From JAPPKS01 sp963667895 (GTDB lineage: Bacteria > Poribacteria > WGA-4E > PCPOR2b), in NCBI GenBank assembly GCA_965223985.1, contig OZ245030.1, positions 1 to 64,000 of the forward strand: DNA of 64,000 nt, in the 5' to 3' direction. The first letter of the stretch is position 1, and the number at the start of each line of letters is the position of its first letter. The position numbers and the translations under genes are program-made. This document shows, in pieces, positions 23,908-33,364 of this stretch. Below the pieces are notes generated by a model. The model was not told the origin of the DNA and searched no databases. It worked only from the letters and a program-made list of their open reading frames with translations.

Positions 23908-25236
23908 ATGATTGAAAAATTGTTCCAGTTACAAGCATCTGGAACGACTGTGAAGCGCGAAATTGTCGCGGGCTGTACAACGTTCATGACACTTTCGTAT
24001 ATAATCTTCGTACAACCGACGGTGCTGTCGGCGGCGGGAATGGATTCCGGCGCAGTGATGGCGGCGACGTGTATTACCAGCGCGTTCGCGATGGTATTGA
24101 TGGCATTCCTCGCCAATTATCCGATCGCGCTTGCGCCAGGGATGGGGCACAACTTCTATTTCACTTTCACAGTCTGTCTTACGCTCGGTATAGCGTGGCA
24201 ACAGGCGCTCGGTGCGGTTTTTATTGCGGGGCTAGTCTTTGTCCTGCTCTCCTTTGTCGGTTTGCGCGAAAAGGTGATGGGCATTCTGCCGATTCCGTTG
24301 AGGAACGCCATTCCCGCTGGGATTGGGTTGCTGATTGCCCTTGTGGGTTTGGAGTGGGCAGGTCTTATCGTTGACCACCCGGCGACGTATGTCACACTCG
24401 GCAGCCTGAAATCGGCGCCGGTGTTGCTGTCGGTGTTCGGATTGGTCGTGATTGCGATTCTTTTCGCTCTAAATGTACGTGGCGCAATTTTAATCGGCAT
24501 TCTTGCTTCGACGGTTGTCGGACTCATCATCGGGCTGGTAAAGTTCGAGGGAGTTGTTTCTGCACCGCCTTCGATTGCGCCGACCTTCTTCAAGCTCCAG
24601 ATTCCGAACATATTTGTGAACCCGGAGCTGATTGCAATCATTATCATATTCATATTTCTGGATCTATTCGATACCGTCGGAACCCTGGTCGGAGTCGGGC
24701 AACAAGCCGGTTTGATGGTCGACGGGAAGCTGCCGAGGGCACGGCAGGCGCTGTTTTCCGATGCGGTAGCCACCAGCGCGGGTGCACTGCTCGGCACATC
24801 AACGGTTACCAGCTACATTGAGAGCGCGTCGGGAATATCCGCAGGAGGGCGCACCGGCTTAACGAACATCGTTACGGCAATCCTGATGCTGCTCGCGTTA
24901 TTCTTCAGCCCGCTGATAAAGATGGTTGGGGCGGGATACGCTGTCAGTGAAAATATGACCCTGTATCCCGTGATTGCGCCGGCGCTGATTATCATCGGAT
25001 GTCTGATGCTGAAAAATGTGGTGTCTATCAATTGGGACGATTTCACCGAATCCATCCCCGCATTTCTGACATTGCTGATGATGCCGCTCACGGTAAGTAT
25101 CACGGAAGGAATTGCGTTCGGGTTTATCTCCTACGCGCTGCTAAAACTCGTCAGCGGTCAAGGTCGGCAGGTGCACTGGCTAATTTACCTGTTCGCCGTG
25201 CTTTTCGTAGCGCGGTATATCTGGCTCGTCGGTTAG
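23908..25236 (+). CDS. NCS2 family purine permease (AzgA-like)
   Basis: A 442-residue inner-membrane transporter with about 13-14 helices. Family marks are IVAGCTTFMTLSYIIFVQPT at the start, PIALAPGMGHNFYFTFTV (the AzgA substrate motif region), LFDTVGTLVGVGQQAGLM, and TVTSYIESASGISAGGRTGL. The last is the second half of the AzgA signature. These permeases import hypoxanthine, guanine or adenine by proton symport. Length is as expected. No purine gene is adjacent. The start follows a GAGGCG-like weak ribosome site. Substrate choice within purines is not determined. Confidence 0.88.
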   Translation: MIEKLFQLQASGTTVKREIVAGCTTFMTLSYIIFVQPTVLSAAGMDSGAVMAATCITSAFAMVLMAFLANYPIALAPGMGHNFYFTFTVCLTLGIAWQQALGAVFIAGLVFVLLSFVGLREKVMGILPIPLRNAIPAGIGLLIALVGLEWAGLIVDHPATYVTLGSLKSAPVLLSVFGLVVIAILFALNVRGAILIGILASTVVGLIIGLVKFEGVVSAPPSIAPTFFKLQIPNIFVNPELIAIIIIFIFLDLFDTVGTLVGVGQQAGLMVDGKLPRARQALFSDAVATSAGALLGTSTVTSYIESASGISAGGRTGLTNIVTAILMLLALFFSPLIKMVGAGYAVSENMTLYPVIAPALIIIGCLMLKNVVSINWDDFTESIPAFLTLLMMPLTVSITEGIAFGFISYALLKLVSGQGRQVHWLIYLFAVLFVARYIWLVG

Positions 25237-25318
25237 GTAGTGGCCACACAAAATCGGTAGACACGAGAGGCGGAACGCTGTAGTATAATCGAAGTATTCT
25301 TCACCGGGGAGGCAACAC

Positions 25319-26272
25319 ATGGTCAGTTTGGGAAGCGGGAGTTTAACGTATGAAGTCTCCGGTGAAAATTGGGGCAACATACCGGAGGATTGGACGTACA
25401 AGGAAGCCACGGCTGTCGCTGTGGACTCGAAGGATAACGTCTATGTGTTTAACCGCGGCACACACCCGATGGTTGTTTTTGATCCCCAAGGAAACGTGCT
25501 GCGAACTTGGGGCGATGGGATATTCGCGAATCCGCACGGTGTCACTATAGGACCCGACGATTCGGTTTATTGCGTGGACAACTTCGATCACACCGTCCGA
25601 AAGTTTACACCTGACGGGAAACTCCTAATGACCCTCGGCGCGGAAAACCAGCATTCGCCCGCGATGAGCGGTATTCCATTTAACGAGCCGACGCACCTCG
25701 CTGTCGATCCACACACCGGGGATCTGTATGTTGCCGATGGCTACGCAAATGCGCGGGTTCACAAATTTTCTCCCGACGGTCACCATCTGTTTTCGTGGGG
25801 GGAATCCGGCACCGATCCGGGCCAGTTCAATATTGTGCACAACATCGTGACGGACAAAGACGGCTGGGTGTACGTTGCTGACCGGGAGAACCACCGAATC
25901 CAAGTGTTTAATTCTAACGGAAAGTACGAGACGCAATGGGTCAACTTGTCGAGGGCAGCCTGCATTTATGTTGACCATCGTGACGATCAGTTGGTTTACG
26001 TGGGGGAATACTATGGTGGCATCCAGACAAACGTCGCAGGAAAGCGCTTGGGACCTCGAGTCTCCATTCTAGACCTCAAAGGGAATGTGTTGGCACGGGT
26101 GAGCGACGTATCCTACGGCGACGAGCCCGGCAGGTTTTATTCACCCCACGGGATTGCAGCCGACTCAAAAGGGGATATCTATGTCGCAGAGGTCTCCTGG
26201 AGCGACTATGGCAGTAGCATGGATCCACCAAGAGAGTTGCGTTCGCTCCAGAAATTGATTAGGCAGGGTTAA
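25319..26272 (+). CDS. NHL-repeat beta-propeller protein (peptidylglycine amidating lyase-like)
   Basis: 317 residues with about six NHL/six-bladed-propeller repeats: VAVDSKDNVYVFNRGTHPMV, VTIGPDDSVYCVDNFDHTV, LAVDPHTGDLYVADGYANA, IVTDKDGWVYVADRENHRI and GIAADSKGDIYVAEV. No signal peptide; GGGGAGG lies 8 bases before the ATG. Similar soluble propellers occur in enzymes such as peptidyl-hydroxyglycine lyase, but the metal-binding and catalytic set cannot be confirmed here. Context (alone, before a PhyH gene) does not define a role. Confidence 0.82.
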   Translation: MVSLGSGSLTYEVSGENWGNIPEDWTYKEATAVAVDSKDNVYVFNRGTHPMVVFDPQGNVLRTWGDGIFANPHGVTIGPDDSVYCVDNFDHTVRKFTPDGKLLMTLGAENQHSPAMSGIPFNEPTHLAVDPHTGDLYVADGYANARVHKFSPDGHHLFSWGESGTDPGQFNIVHNIVTDKDGWVYVADRENHRIQVFNSNGKYETQWVNLSRAACIYVDHRDDQLVYVGEYYGGIQTNVAGKRLGPRVSILDLKGNVLARVSDVSYGDEPGRFYSPHGIAADSKGDIYVAEVSWSDYGSSMDPPRELRSLQKLIRQG

Positions 26273-26379
26273 AACTGTTTAAAACTCCTCGATGGCTGCT
26301 CCGCCGGGAACAAGGGGATCTTGTCGCCATCTGAGCTGCTGGTTCAGCGCATCAATTTGGACGTTGGGAGGATGGTGTT

Positions 26380-27144
26380 ATGCCCGATGCTGCCTCAATC
26401 ATTCCGACACAGCGGGAAATTCATGAGACGAACGTCGACGCGGATCCTCGTCTGGAGTGCGATGTCGCCTTTTTCCTGAGATGGGGCTACCTCGTCGTGG
26501 ACAATGCGATTTCAATGGATCAGGTCGAGACGTTGCGCGGCGCCCTGGATGAGAGCTATCAACGGCGTCAATCTCAGTTCATTGGCGAGCTTCTGGAAGA
26601 GGACGACCGTTTCAGTTTTCTGCTTGACAACCCGCCCGTCTTCAACCGTATACGCGCGCTATTGGGAAGTTGCGTTCAACTTCACAGCGCAACCGGCAGA
26701 GTGACCGAGTCCGGTACGCCCGATCAGGACTGGCATCGTGACAATCCTTGGCCGATGGAGCCTTCTGGTACACCGTCCGGCAGCCTGCCGCCGGGCCACA
26801 TCAACTGTGGCTATTACCTAGACGAAATTACGATGGATAACGGTCCAATCGTTATCGTGCCTGGGAGCAGCAGGGCGCCTTTTCGGCCGCCCAGTGGCAG
26901 TGTGCCGATGCCTGACCAAAAATATGTGCTTGCCAAGCCCGGTCAAGCGGTGATCTTTGACGGATGGACTTGGCATCGGGGCACCGAGAACAGATCTTCA
27001 GAAAGGCGCCGCGTCTGTCTAATGTGCTATCAAAACGCTTGGATGAAGTCCCGTGAACCCTTTGACGGTCCTCGTGTGACGCGATTACGTGAGGAAGGCT
27101 CGACAGAACGTAAGCTGCTGCTGGGCGGTATTCGAGCATGGTAA
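26380..27144 (+). CDS. Phytanoyl-CoA dioxygenase (PhyH) family protein
   Basis: 254 residues; third PhyH-type oxygenase of the window. The Fe-binding H119 and D121 lie in DWHRDNPW and the distal H199 in GWTWHRGTENRSSERRR, where one of the following Arg residues would bind 2-oxoglutarate. INCGYYLDEI and GPIVIVPGSSR are typical core strands. TTGGGAGGATGG precedes the ATG at good spacing. It is unlinked to the sugar cluster. Substrate unknown. Confidence 0.85.
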   Translation: MPDAASIIPTQREIHETNVDADPRLECDVAFFLRWGYLVVDNAISMDQVETLRGALDESYQRRQSQFIGELLEEDDRFSFLLDNPPVFNRIRALLGSCVQLHSATGRVTESGTPDQDWHRDNPWPMEPSGTPSGSLPPGHINCGYYLDEITMDNGPIVIVPGSSRAPFRPPSGSVPMPDQKYVLAKPGQAVIFDGWTWHRGTENRSSERRRVCLMCYQNAWMKSREPFDGPRVTRLREEGSTERKLLLGGIRAW

Positions 27145-27229
27145 ATTCAGGTTCAATAGCATCGTCTTCCCAATCACTGAGGGACTCAAACCAGAGCAGA
27201 CCGAGAATAACAGGAGATGCGCTTGAGTC

Positions 27230-27655
27230 ATGGGTTGGATCCACTATGCGCTCATCACCGCTTTGGCGTTGGCGAGTGCTGATTTTTTCGTGAAACTTGC
27301 AGCAGGTAGACTTTCGAATAGCTTGGGGCTGCTGTTATACGGGAGTTGTACATTCCTCACAGGGGTGGTCTGGGTCGCGTGGCAGTGGGCTCACGGTGTA
27401 CCACAACATGCTCAGACATCGGGCGTTTTGGCGGCTTTGGGTGTGGGAGTGGCATTCAGCGGGGTTACGTTGGGGCTGTACACCACCTTCGGCGCAGGGG
27501 TGCCAATTTCCGTTGGCGCACCGGTTATCCGGCTTGGAGGGTTGGTGTTGGCGAGCTTAGCTGGTTTAATTCTGCTTCACGAACCGCTCACGCTACGATA
27601 TGTCATTGGTATGATTCTGGTCTGCAGCGGTGTTTATCTGATTATCGCAAGGTAG
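27230..27655 (+). CDS. Small EamA/DMT-like membrane transporter (half-size)
   Basis: 141 residues with four membrane helices, the size of a single EamA unit. HYALITALALASADFFVKLA opens it, then GLLLYGSCTFLTGVVWVAW, VGVAFSGVTLGLYTTFGAGV and the final LRYVIGMILVCSGVYLIIA. The EamA hallmark PxxxxLGxxxLxExLxxxxxxGxxLIxxGV is seen in the last two helices. It would need to dimerise to form a ten-helix-like transporter. AGGAGA lies 12 bases before the ATG. Substrate unknown. Confidence 0.78.
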   Translation: MGWIHYALITALALASADFFVKLAAGRLSNSLGLLLYGSCTFLTGVVWVAWQWAHGVPQHAQTSGVLAALGVGVAFSGVTLGLYTTFGAGVPISVGAPVIRLGGLVLASLAGLILLHEPLTLRYVIGMILVCSGVYLIIAR

Positions 27656-27740
27656 GCATAAATCAAGCGGATTGTTCAGAACTTGTTTTTTTCAATCCGC
27701 GATGCGCAAGAATTGTCGTTGAAAATTACTAGAAGTTCAT

Positions 27741-28235
27741 ATGTCCAATAAAGTCTACTCTAAAATACCGAATTCAACCCCAGATTCCAACTCCGAACCC
27801 TTTCAATCTTTTCACAATCTCGACTCATCGGGCATGACGCGCGTTCAGTTGCTCATCTTAATCGGATTAGCAGTGCTCTTCGCTGCGTTGGCCATGCCGT
27901 CCTGGCTGCAATATCGCAAGGTAAGTCAAGCGGACGGCGATGTCGAAGAGATTGCGATAGCCATCCAAAAGTATCATAGATATACCGGCGAATACCCTAA
28001 GGCGTTGAAAGACCTCATCACCAATCCGGGGGTTGCGGGTCGGCGAGCGAGCTCGCTCGAATCCCTCCCAGAAACGCCTTGGGGCGGCGGCTATCAGCTC
28101 CTCTCAAATTCGTACAAAGTTTGTATCCCGGTCAATCATCCCCGCGCTCCTGAAAAGTATCGTGTCGCCGGCATTGCTGAGATTAGCCGTGTTTACCTCG
28201 TAGATCGAGAAAAGGCGGAACGATATTGGTGGTAG
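27741..28235 (+). CDS. GspG-like pseudopilin with atypical N-terminus
   Basis: 164 residues. A 31-residue polar leader ends in SSG, followed by MTRVQLLILIGLAVLFAALA, a hydrophobic prepilin-type helix. In a class III prepilin cleaved after G31 the mature +5 position would be Glu; here it is Gln (Q36). The globular part ends like GspG: AIAIQKYHRYTGEYPKALKD, ETPWGGGYQLLSNS. Only one pilin-like gene is present; no secretion ATPase or platform gene lies nearby. The unusual leader length and missing Glu suggest an orphan pseudopilin-like protein or non-canonical processing. Confidence 0.7.
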   Translation: MSNKVYSKIPNSTPDSNSEPFQSFHNLDSSGMTRVQLLILIGLAVLFAALAMPSWLQYRKVSQADGDVEEIAIAIQKYHRYTGEYPKALKDLITNPGVAGRRASSLESLPETPWGGGYQLLSNSYKVCIPVNHPRAPEKYRVAGIAEISRVYLVDREKAERYWW

Positions 28236-28292
28236 TACGAGTGGAATGCGGGAATCGAGAGTGTTAGGGAAATAGCATGCAAAGGAGTTAGT

Positions 28293-29492
28293 ATGGCTAA
28301 GCGCATTGGTGTTTTGACAGGCGGTGGAGATACGAGTGCGCTCAACGCAACTCTCGAAGGCGTGGCGCTCAAGGCAGAAGAACTCGGGTTTGAATTGATT
28401 GGATTTATGAAGGGATGGCAAGGTGTTCTCAACGGCGGGTCCTACTTTACCCTCACACCGGATCTACTTGACGAAAATCAAGGCGGTAGCCTGCTCAAAA
28501 GCTCGCGGACGAATCTCATCGCCGAGAACAAGATGGATGAAGCTATTGATAATCTCCGCAAATTTCACATTGATGGACTTATCCCAATCGGTGGCGATGA
28601 CACGTTGAGCATTGGCGCCGCGCTCTCGGAAATCTTCACCACAACATTTGTCGCCAAAACGATTGATAACGATGTCGGTCTAAATGCTCCGAACGGCGAT
28701 TCTGTTGATTATTCGAAGATAGTCAACTACTTCTGTCTAGGTTTCCCGACAGCCGCGAACCGTCTAATTGATTGCGTACGCGATTTACGAACGACCGCAT
28801 ATTCGCACGATAGGGTTTTCTTTGTTGAAACGATGGGGCGGCACGCTGGTTGGCTCACGCTGTCCTCTGCTTTTGGACACGCAGATCTGATTGTTGTGCC
28901 CGAAGTGCGTTACGATCCAGATCGGCTTGCAGCCGCAATTGAAAAGAAATATGCCGAGAAGGGCAACGTCATCGTCGTTGTTGCGGAAGGGATACGGAAT
29001 CAGAAAGGTGAATTAATGATAAGTTCGCAGGAAGAAATTGATGCTTTTGGAAACACCACGCCCGGAGGCTGTTCAGAACTCATTGCAGCCGCGATGAAAA
29101 GGCGTCTTTCACCAGCAATTCCAGTGTCTAGTTTCCGCCATCTCATCCTGGCACATCTCCAGCGGTGTGGAGGTCCCATACCGATAGATCGGGATTCCGC
29201 GGTCAAGGCGGGAAGGTTAGCTGTAGACGCCATCGCCAACGGGCAGGTAAACCATGTCGCAGCTATTACACGCACAGAAGCGGGGTTTCAGCCAAAGTTG
29301 TTTCCTTTAGATGAGATTATCAAGCTTGATGATGCCGGTAGGGTCATCCCTCGTAATATAGACCTCCGCTTTTATGATGCGGAAAATCACCAGATTTCAC
29401 GTGCTGGCAGTGGATATTTCCGCCCTATTTTCGGCGACATGCCTAGACCATATTATGTTCCTTTGACTGAGTTGGATATCCAACACATCTAA
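28293..29492 (+). CDS. 6-phosphofructokinase, probably PPi-dependent
   Basis: 399 residues, family PfkA. Start GVLTGGGDTSALNATLEG holds the donor loop; R72 (SSRTN) contacts it. The key sites are GGDDT (100-104) and KTIDNDV (122-128), with D127 as the catalytic base region. The second Asp in GGDDT, instead of the Gly of ATP enzymes (GGDGS), and the Lys before TIDND are the marks used to infer pyrophosphate as donor. Downstream LAHLQRCGGPIPIDR is the substrate Arg loop. An AAGGAG box precedes the ATG. PPi use is an inference from these residues, and pairs well with the H+-PPase in this genome. Confidence 0.82.
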   Translation: MAKRIGVLTGGGDTSALNATLEGVALKAEELGFELIGFMKGWQGVLNGGSYFTLTPDLLDENQGGSLLKSSRTNLIAENKMDEAIDNLRKFHIDGLIPIGGDDTLSIGAALSEIFTTTFVAKTIDNDVGLNAPNGDSVDYSKIVNYFCLGFPTAANRLIDCVRDLRTTAYSHDRVFFVETMGRHAGWLTLSSAFGHADLIVVPEVRYDPDRLAAAIEKKYAEKGNVIVVVAEGIRNQKGELMISSQEEIDAFGNTTPGGCSELIAAAMKRRLSPAIPVSSFRHLILAHLQRCGGPIPIDRDSAVKAGRLAVDAIANGQVNHVAAITRTEAGFQPKLFPLDEIIKLDDAGRVIPRNIDLRFYDAENHQISRAGSGYFRPIFGDMPRPYYVPLTELDIQHI

Positions 29493-29671
29493 GTCGAGAT
29501 ATAATTGAGGCCGCGGATGGACTTTAGCTGAACTTGTTGGTATCAATATTTCTAGTTGCCAATTTTCGAAAACTCGGGCTATTACCTAATGATTAATGAT
29601 ATTCTGCCCGCGCTGCGCATCGAAAGTGGTATGCCGAAGTCGTTCTAGGAATCATTTCCTGAGAGTATGCT

Positions 29672-30514
29672 ATGAAATTTGGTGAATTTGAGTTGTTTGT
29701 CATTAACGCTGGCACATTTCGTTTGGATGGCGGAGCGATGTTCGGCACCATTCCCAAGGTTATTTGGGAGAAAACGAATCCCGCTGATGAGCGCAATCGA
29801 ATTCTGATGGGTCTTAATTGCCTCCTAATCCGGAGTCCCACAGAGATTATCTTGGTCGACACAGGCATCGGGACGATTTACGACGAAAGATTCGCCTTTC
29901 TGTATGACGTGGACAGGTCTCAGACCGATCTGGTAAGAAGCCTTGCCGCCGCGGGTGTACGAGCAGCAGATGTCACCAAGGTGATTCTAACACACCTGCA
30001 TTTCGACCACTGCGGAGGGAACTGTTTCATGGATGGCAACGGCGAATTAAAGCCCACACTTGCGAATGCTGTTTATTACATCAATCGAGACGAGCTAGCC
30101 TACGCCAAGCAGCCGGACAATCGTAGTAGACCTAGTTATCTGTCACACAGTTGGGAACCGCTCGAAGACCGTGGGCAACTGATGCTTACGTCTCATGACG
30201 AGGAGATTTCACTCGGAGTATCGGTTATGTCCGCACCGGGTCACACGGCGAATCATCAGGTCGTTATGGTGCGATCGGAAGGACGAACTGCCTGTTTTCT
30301 TGCAGATCTTGTACCGACGCCTTCGCACCTCAAAACACACTATGTCATGGGATACGATCTCTTTCCGAAGACTACAATGGAAACCAAGGAACGGGTGCTG
30401 AAGCAGGCGTGGGAGGAAAACTGGCTGCTTATTTTCGAACATTCAGCGGAGGTTGCCGCCGGTTATCTGACGCCGGAGTTGCAGCTTAAACCGGTCGAAA
30501 TGGCTTCATTGTAA
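29672..30514 (+). CDS. MBL fold metallo-hydrolase (AHL lactonase/YtnP-like)
   Basis: 280 residues. The metallo-beta-lactamase zinc motif THLHFDHCGG lies at 107-116 (His x His x Asp His), with the later SAPGHTANHQ (metal His) and FLADLVPTPSH (metal Asp). The N-terminal RLDGGAMFGTIPKVIWE and the overall spacing resemble the quorum-quenching lactonase and YtnP group. Such proteins hydrolyse lactones or other esters; the substrate is not readable. It stands alone between pfk and gltX. Confidence 0.85.
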   Translation: MKFGEFELFVINAGTFRLDGGAMFGTIPKVIWEKTNPADERNRILMGLNCLLIRSPTEIILVDTGIGTIYDERFAFLYDVDRSQTDLVRSLAAAGVRAADVTKVILTHLHFDHCGGNCFMDGNGELKPTLANAVYYINRDELAYAKQPDNRSRPSYLSHSWEPLEDRGQLMLTSHDEEISLGVSVMSAPGHTANHQVVMVRSEGRTACFLADLVPTPSHLKTHYVMGYDLFPKTTMETKERVLKQAWEENWLLIFEHSAEVAAGYLTPELQLKPVEMASL

Positions 30515-30670
30515 ATATCGCAATAGAAATTTTAGCAAGACGGGTTCGTCAATTGACTTTCTTTTTTTTCGTCGCAGATTAGGTTGTGACACACAAGCTG
30601 TCACAATGACAACTCAAGTATATCATCCCCTCAAGTAACGCTCACTATCAAGTTGGGAATAAATTTTACA

Positions 30671-32149
30671 ATGGTATCAGATAGACCGATTAGGGTTCGA
30701 TTCGCACCTTCTCCAACGGGATTCCTCCACATTGGAGGTGCACGCACAGCCCTATTTAACTGGCTTTTTGCAAGACATTTCGGTGGGACATTCATTCTCC
30801 GACTTGACGATACTGATGAAGCGAGATCGACGGAGGAATCCACCCGCTCAATCTTTGAGTTACTAGAATGGCTCGGGCTCGATTGGGATGAAGGGCCTAT
30901 CGTGGGCGGACCTCATGGATCATATGTCCAATCCGAACGACATAATCTCTATCAAGAATACATACACAGATTGCTTGACAGCGGTGCTGCATATTATTGC
31001 TATTGTACTGCCGACGAATTGAAGCAGATGCGGGAAAGTGCTCGCGCCGAAGGACGACAGCCCCACTATCCGGGAATATGTCGACATTTAACAGAGGAGC
31101 AGCGGCGCGGGCTCGAAGCACAAGGACGAAAACCGACAGTTAGGCTAAAAATCTCAAGCGGCACAATTATCGTGCACGATTTGGTTCAGGGCGAGGTGAA
31201 GTTTGAAGCCGATACGCTCGATGACTTCATTGTTGTCAAATCCGACGGGTTTCCTTTGTACAATTTTACATCTGCAATTGATGACTATGAGATGCAGATT
31301 TCTCATGTTATTCGCGGCAAAGATCACTTAACCAATACCCCAAAACAAATATTAATCTATCGCGCTCTCGGTTTTGGATTACCGCATTTCGCTCACCTGC
31401 CGCTTGTGCTTGGAAGCAGCAAAGGTGAAAAACTCAGTAAACGGCGGCACGGCGATTTGGTTGCTGTGGGTACGTACCGTGACGCTGGATATTTGCCAGA
31501 AGCAATGGTAAACTTCCTCGTGCGGCTTGGCTGGTCCTACGACGACAGATCGGAGATTTTCTCTAGAGATGAACTCATTGAAAAATTCACCATTGAGCGT
31601 ATCGGAAGAAGTGAGGGTGTCTTTGACATCAAAAAACTCCAATGGCTGAATCAAACCTACATTATGAAGCTTGACCTATCTGCACGGGCCGAGGCGGCGA
31701 TCCCCTTTCTACGGAAGGACGGGTTACTGGATACCGATTTAGCAAAAGAGCGTAGGGCTTGGCTAGAGAAGATTGTAGAGGCAATTGAGGATCGGATGAT
31801 AACTTTGGCGAACATTACCGATTACAGTTACTTCTTCACAGACACTTTTAACTATGACCCGCGGGCAGTCAAGAAGTGGTGGAAAGGCGACCCCGCCAGA
31901 ATTTTGCAAGGTTTGCGCGAGGTTTTAAGTGTAATCGAAGTGTTTGAAGTGGATAAAATCAAATCCGCAATCTGGGATTATCTGGACGAAAAAGGAATCA
32001 AGCGCATTCACGGTATGCAGCCATTAAGAGTTGCGCTCACGGGAGCCTCCGGCGGACCGGGCCTGTTTGATATTATCGTCCTGCTAGGCAGGGAGAAAGT
32101 AATCGAAAGATTGGATCGAGCAGTCGACTATATTCAGACTGCGAACTGA
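30671..32149 (+). CDS. gltX: Glutamyl-tRNA synthetase
   Basis: Charges tRNA-Glu with glutamate in the cytoplasm. Start taken at the ATG at 30671 (an in-frame TTG at 30653 is less likely); 492 residues, normal length. It shows the class I site RVRFAPSPTGFLHIGG (HIGH-like), the tRNA-binding zinc-type region CYCTADELK, the ATP-binding KLSKRRH (KMSKS equivalent, about 246), and an anticodon-binding helical domain at the C-terminus. It ends 8 bases before the antiporter gene. The glutamyl-specific Arg pair is compatible with a discriminating enzyme. Confidence 0.93.
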   Translation: MVSDRPIRVRFAPSPTGFLHIGGARTALFNWLFARHFGGTFILRLDDTDEARSTEESTRSIFELLEWLGLDWDEGPIVGGPHGSYVQSERHNLYQEYIHRLLDSGAAYYCYCTADELKQMRESARAEGRQPHYPGICRHLTEEQRRGLEAQGRKPTVRLKISSGTIIVHDLVQGEVKFEADTLDDFIVVKSDGFPLYNFTSAIDDYEMQISHVIRGKDHLTNTPKQILIYRALGFGLPHFAHLPLVLGSSKGEKLSKRRHGDLVAVGTYRDAGYLPEAMVNFLVRLGWSYDDRSEIFSRDELIEKFTIERIGRSEGVFDIKKLQWLNQTYIMKLDLSARAEAAIPFLRKDGLLDTDLAKERRAWLEKIVEAIEDRMITLANITDYSYFFTDTFNYDPRAVKKWWKGDPARILQGLREVLSVIEVFEVDKIKSAIWDYLDEKGIKRIHGMQPLRVALTGASGGPGLFDIIVLLGREKVIERLDRAVDYIQTAN

Positions 32150-32156
32150 CATAACA

Positions 32157-33275
32157 ATGACACGAAAATCATACGGTTTTTTAATCTTTGTATTCCTCGT
32201 CTTGTGTCTTATCGCTCATGGTGACTCTGGTGATACTCATGATGCTCACGGAAGAGAAGGCTGGATTGAATCCAATTTTGGAAATCTCCACACGATTTGG
32301 CTGTTTGTTATCATCGCGGTAACGCTTTATCTCCTTGGGAAGGGAGCAGATATGCTGGTAGACCAAGCTGTTACCCTTTCGACCCGATGGGGCATCCCGC
32401 AAACGCTAATCGGAGCTACAATTGTCAGTCTTGGGACAACGACGCCTGAAGCCGCTGTTTCCGTTTTGGCCGCCGTTCAGGGAGATCCGGACATCGCTCT
32501 CGGGAACGCGGTTGGTTCAATCATTTGCGATACTGGACTCATCCTCGGTACCGCCGCACTGATCGCCCCTCTACCACTCAATCGAAAAATTGTCAATCGT
32601 CAGGGCTGGCTGCAACTGGGAGCAGGGCTCCTGCTGGTGATTGCCTGTCTGCCCTTTAGTTCATTGGATGAAACGTTCTCAGCGGGCGGTCGGCTTCCTC
32701 AGTTCATGGGTTTTGTCTTTCTTGCCCTGCTTGGTGTTTATCTGTGGCAGTCTATTCGTTGGTCACGCGATGTCGGCAGCACGATAGAAGCGGATCATCA
32801 CGAGGACAATTCTGCTAATACATTTGTTGTCGTCATTAGATTGGCGTTCGGCATTATATTGGTCGTTGGCGCTTCATCGGTTCTGATTCCGGCGGTTAAG
32901 ATTGTTGCCGTAAGATTAAATGTCCCCGACAGCATCATTGCTGCAACATTGGTGGCGTTCGGCACTTCGCTTCCGGAATTCGTTACGGCGGTGACAGCCG
33001 CAAGAAGAGGACACGGCGAACTCGCCGTTGGAAACGTCATCGGCGCAGACATCCTCAACGTTTTATTTGTCGCCGGCGCGTCTGCTGCTGTTACGAGCGG
33101 TGGGTTGGAAGCGCCACCGCATTTTTTCCTCCTGCTTTTCCCACTCATGTTATTTATCTTGGTCGTTTTTCGGGTCGGGATACTTGCCTCGGGTGACAGC
33201 TTGAAGCGTCCTTTCGGCGTCGTGCTAATCGGTGCCTATATTCTTGTGACGGCCCTGAGTTATCTTATGCTATAA
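32157..33275 (+). CDS. Calcium/sodium antiporter (CaCA family, YrbG-like)
   Basis: 372 residues with a signal-like first segment (SYGFLIFVFLVLCLIAHG) and about ten membrane helices. The two duplicated alpha-repeats are clear: GTTTPEAAVSVLAAVQG with GNAVGSIICDTGLILG, and GTSLPEFVTAVTAA with GNVIGADILNVLFVAG. The acidic residues in these repeats bind Ca2+ and Na+. The insertion SNFGNLHTIWLF between the first segments is acidic/His-rich. Exchanges Ca2+ for Na+ or H+ across the membrane; the ion pair is inferred. Confidence 0.9.
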   Translation: MTRKSYGFLIFVFLVLCLIAHGDSGDTHDAHGREGWIESNFGNLHTIWLFVIIAVTLYLLGKGADMLVDQAVTLSTRWGIPQTLIGATIVSLGTTTPEAAVSVLAAVQGDPDIALGNAVGSIICDTGLILGTAALIAPLPLNRKIVNRQGWLQLGAGLLLVIACLPFSSLDETFSAGGRLPQFMGFVFLALLGVYLWQSIRWSRDVGSTIEADHHEDNSANTFVVVIRLAFGIILVVGASSVLIPAVKIVAVRLNVPDSIIAATLVAFGTSLPEFVTAVTAARRGHGELAVGNVIGADILNVLFVAGASAAVTSGGLEAPPHFFLLLFPLMLFILVVFRVGILASGDSLKRPFGVVLIGAYILVTALSYLML

Positions 33276-33364
33276 CATTTGACTGTGCTCATCGAGTATT
33301 GGTGATAACTCTCCTAGAATCTAAGGGATTGGGAATGTCTCAACAGGAGATAATGGAGAAAATA

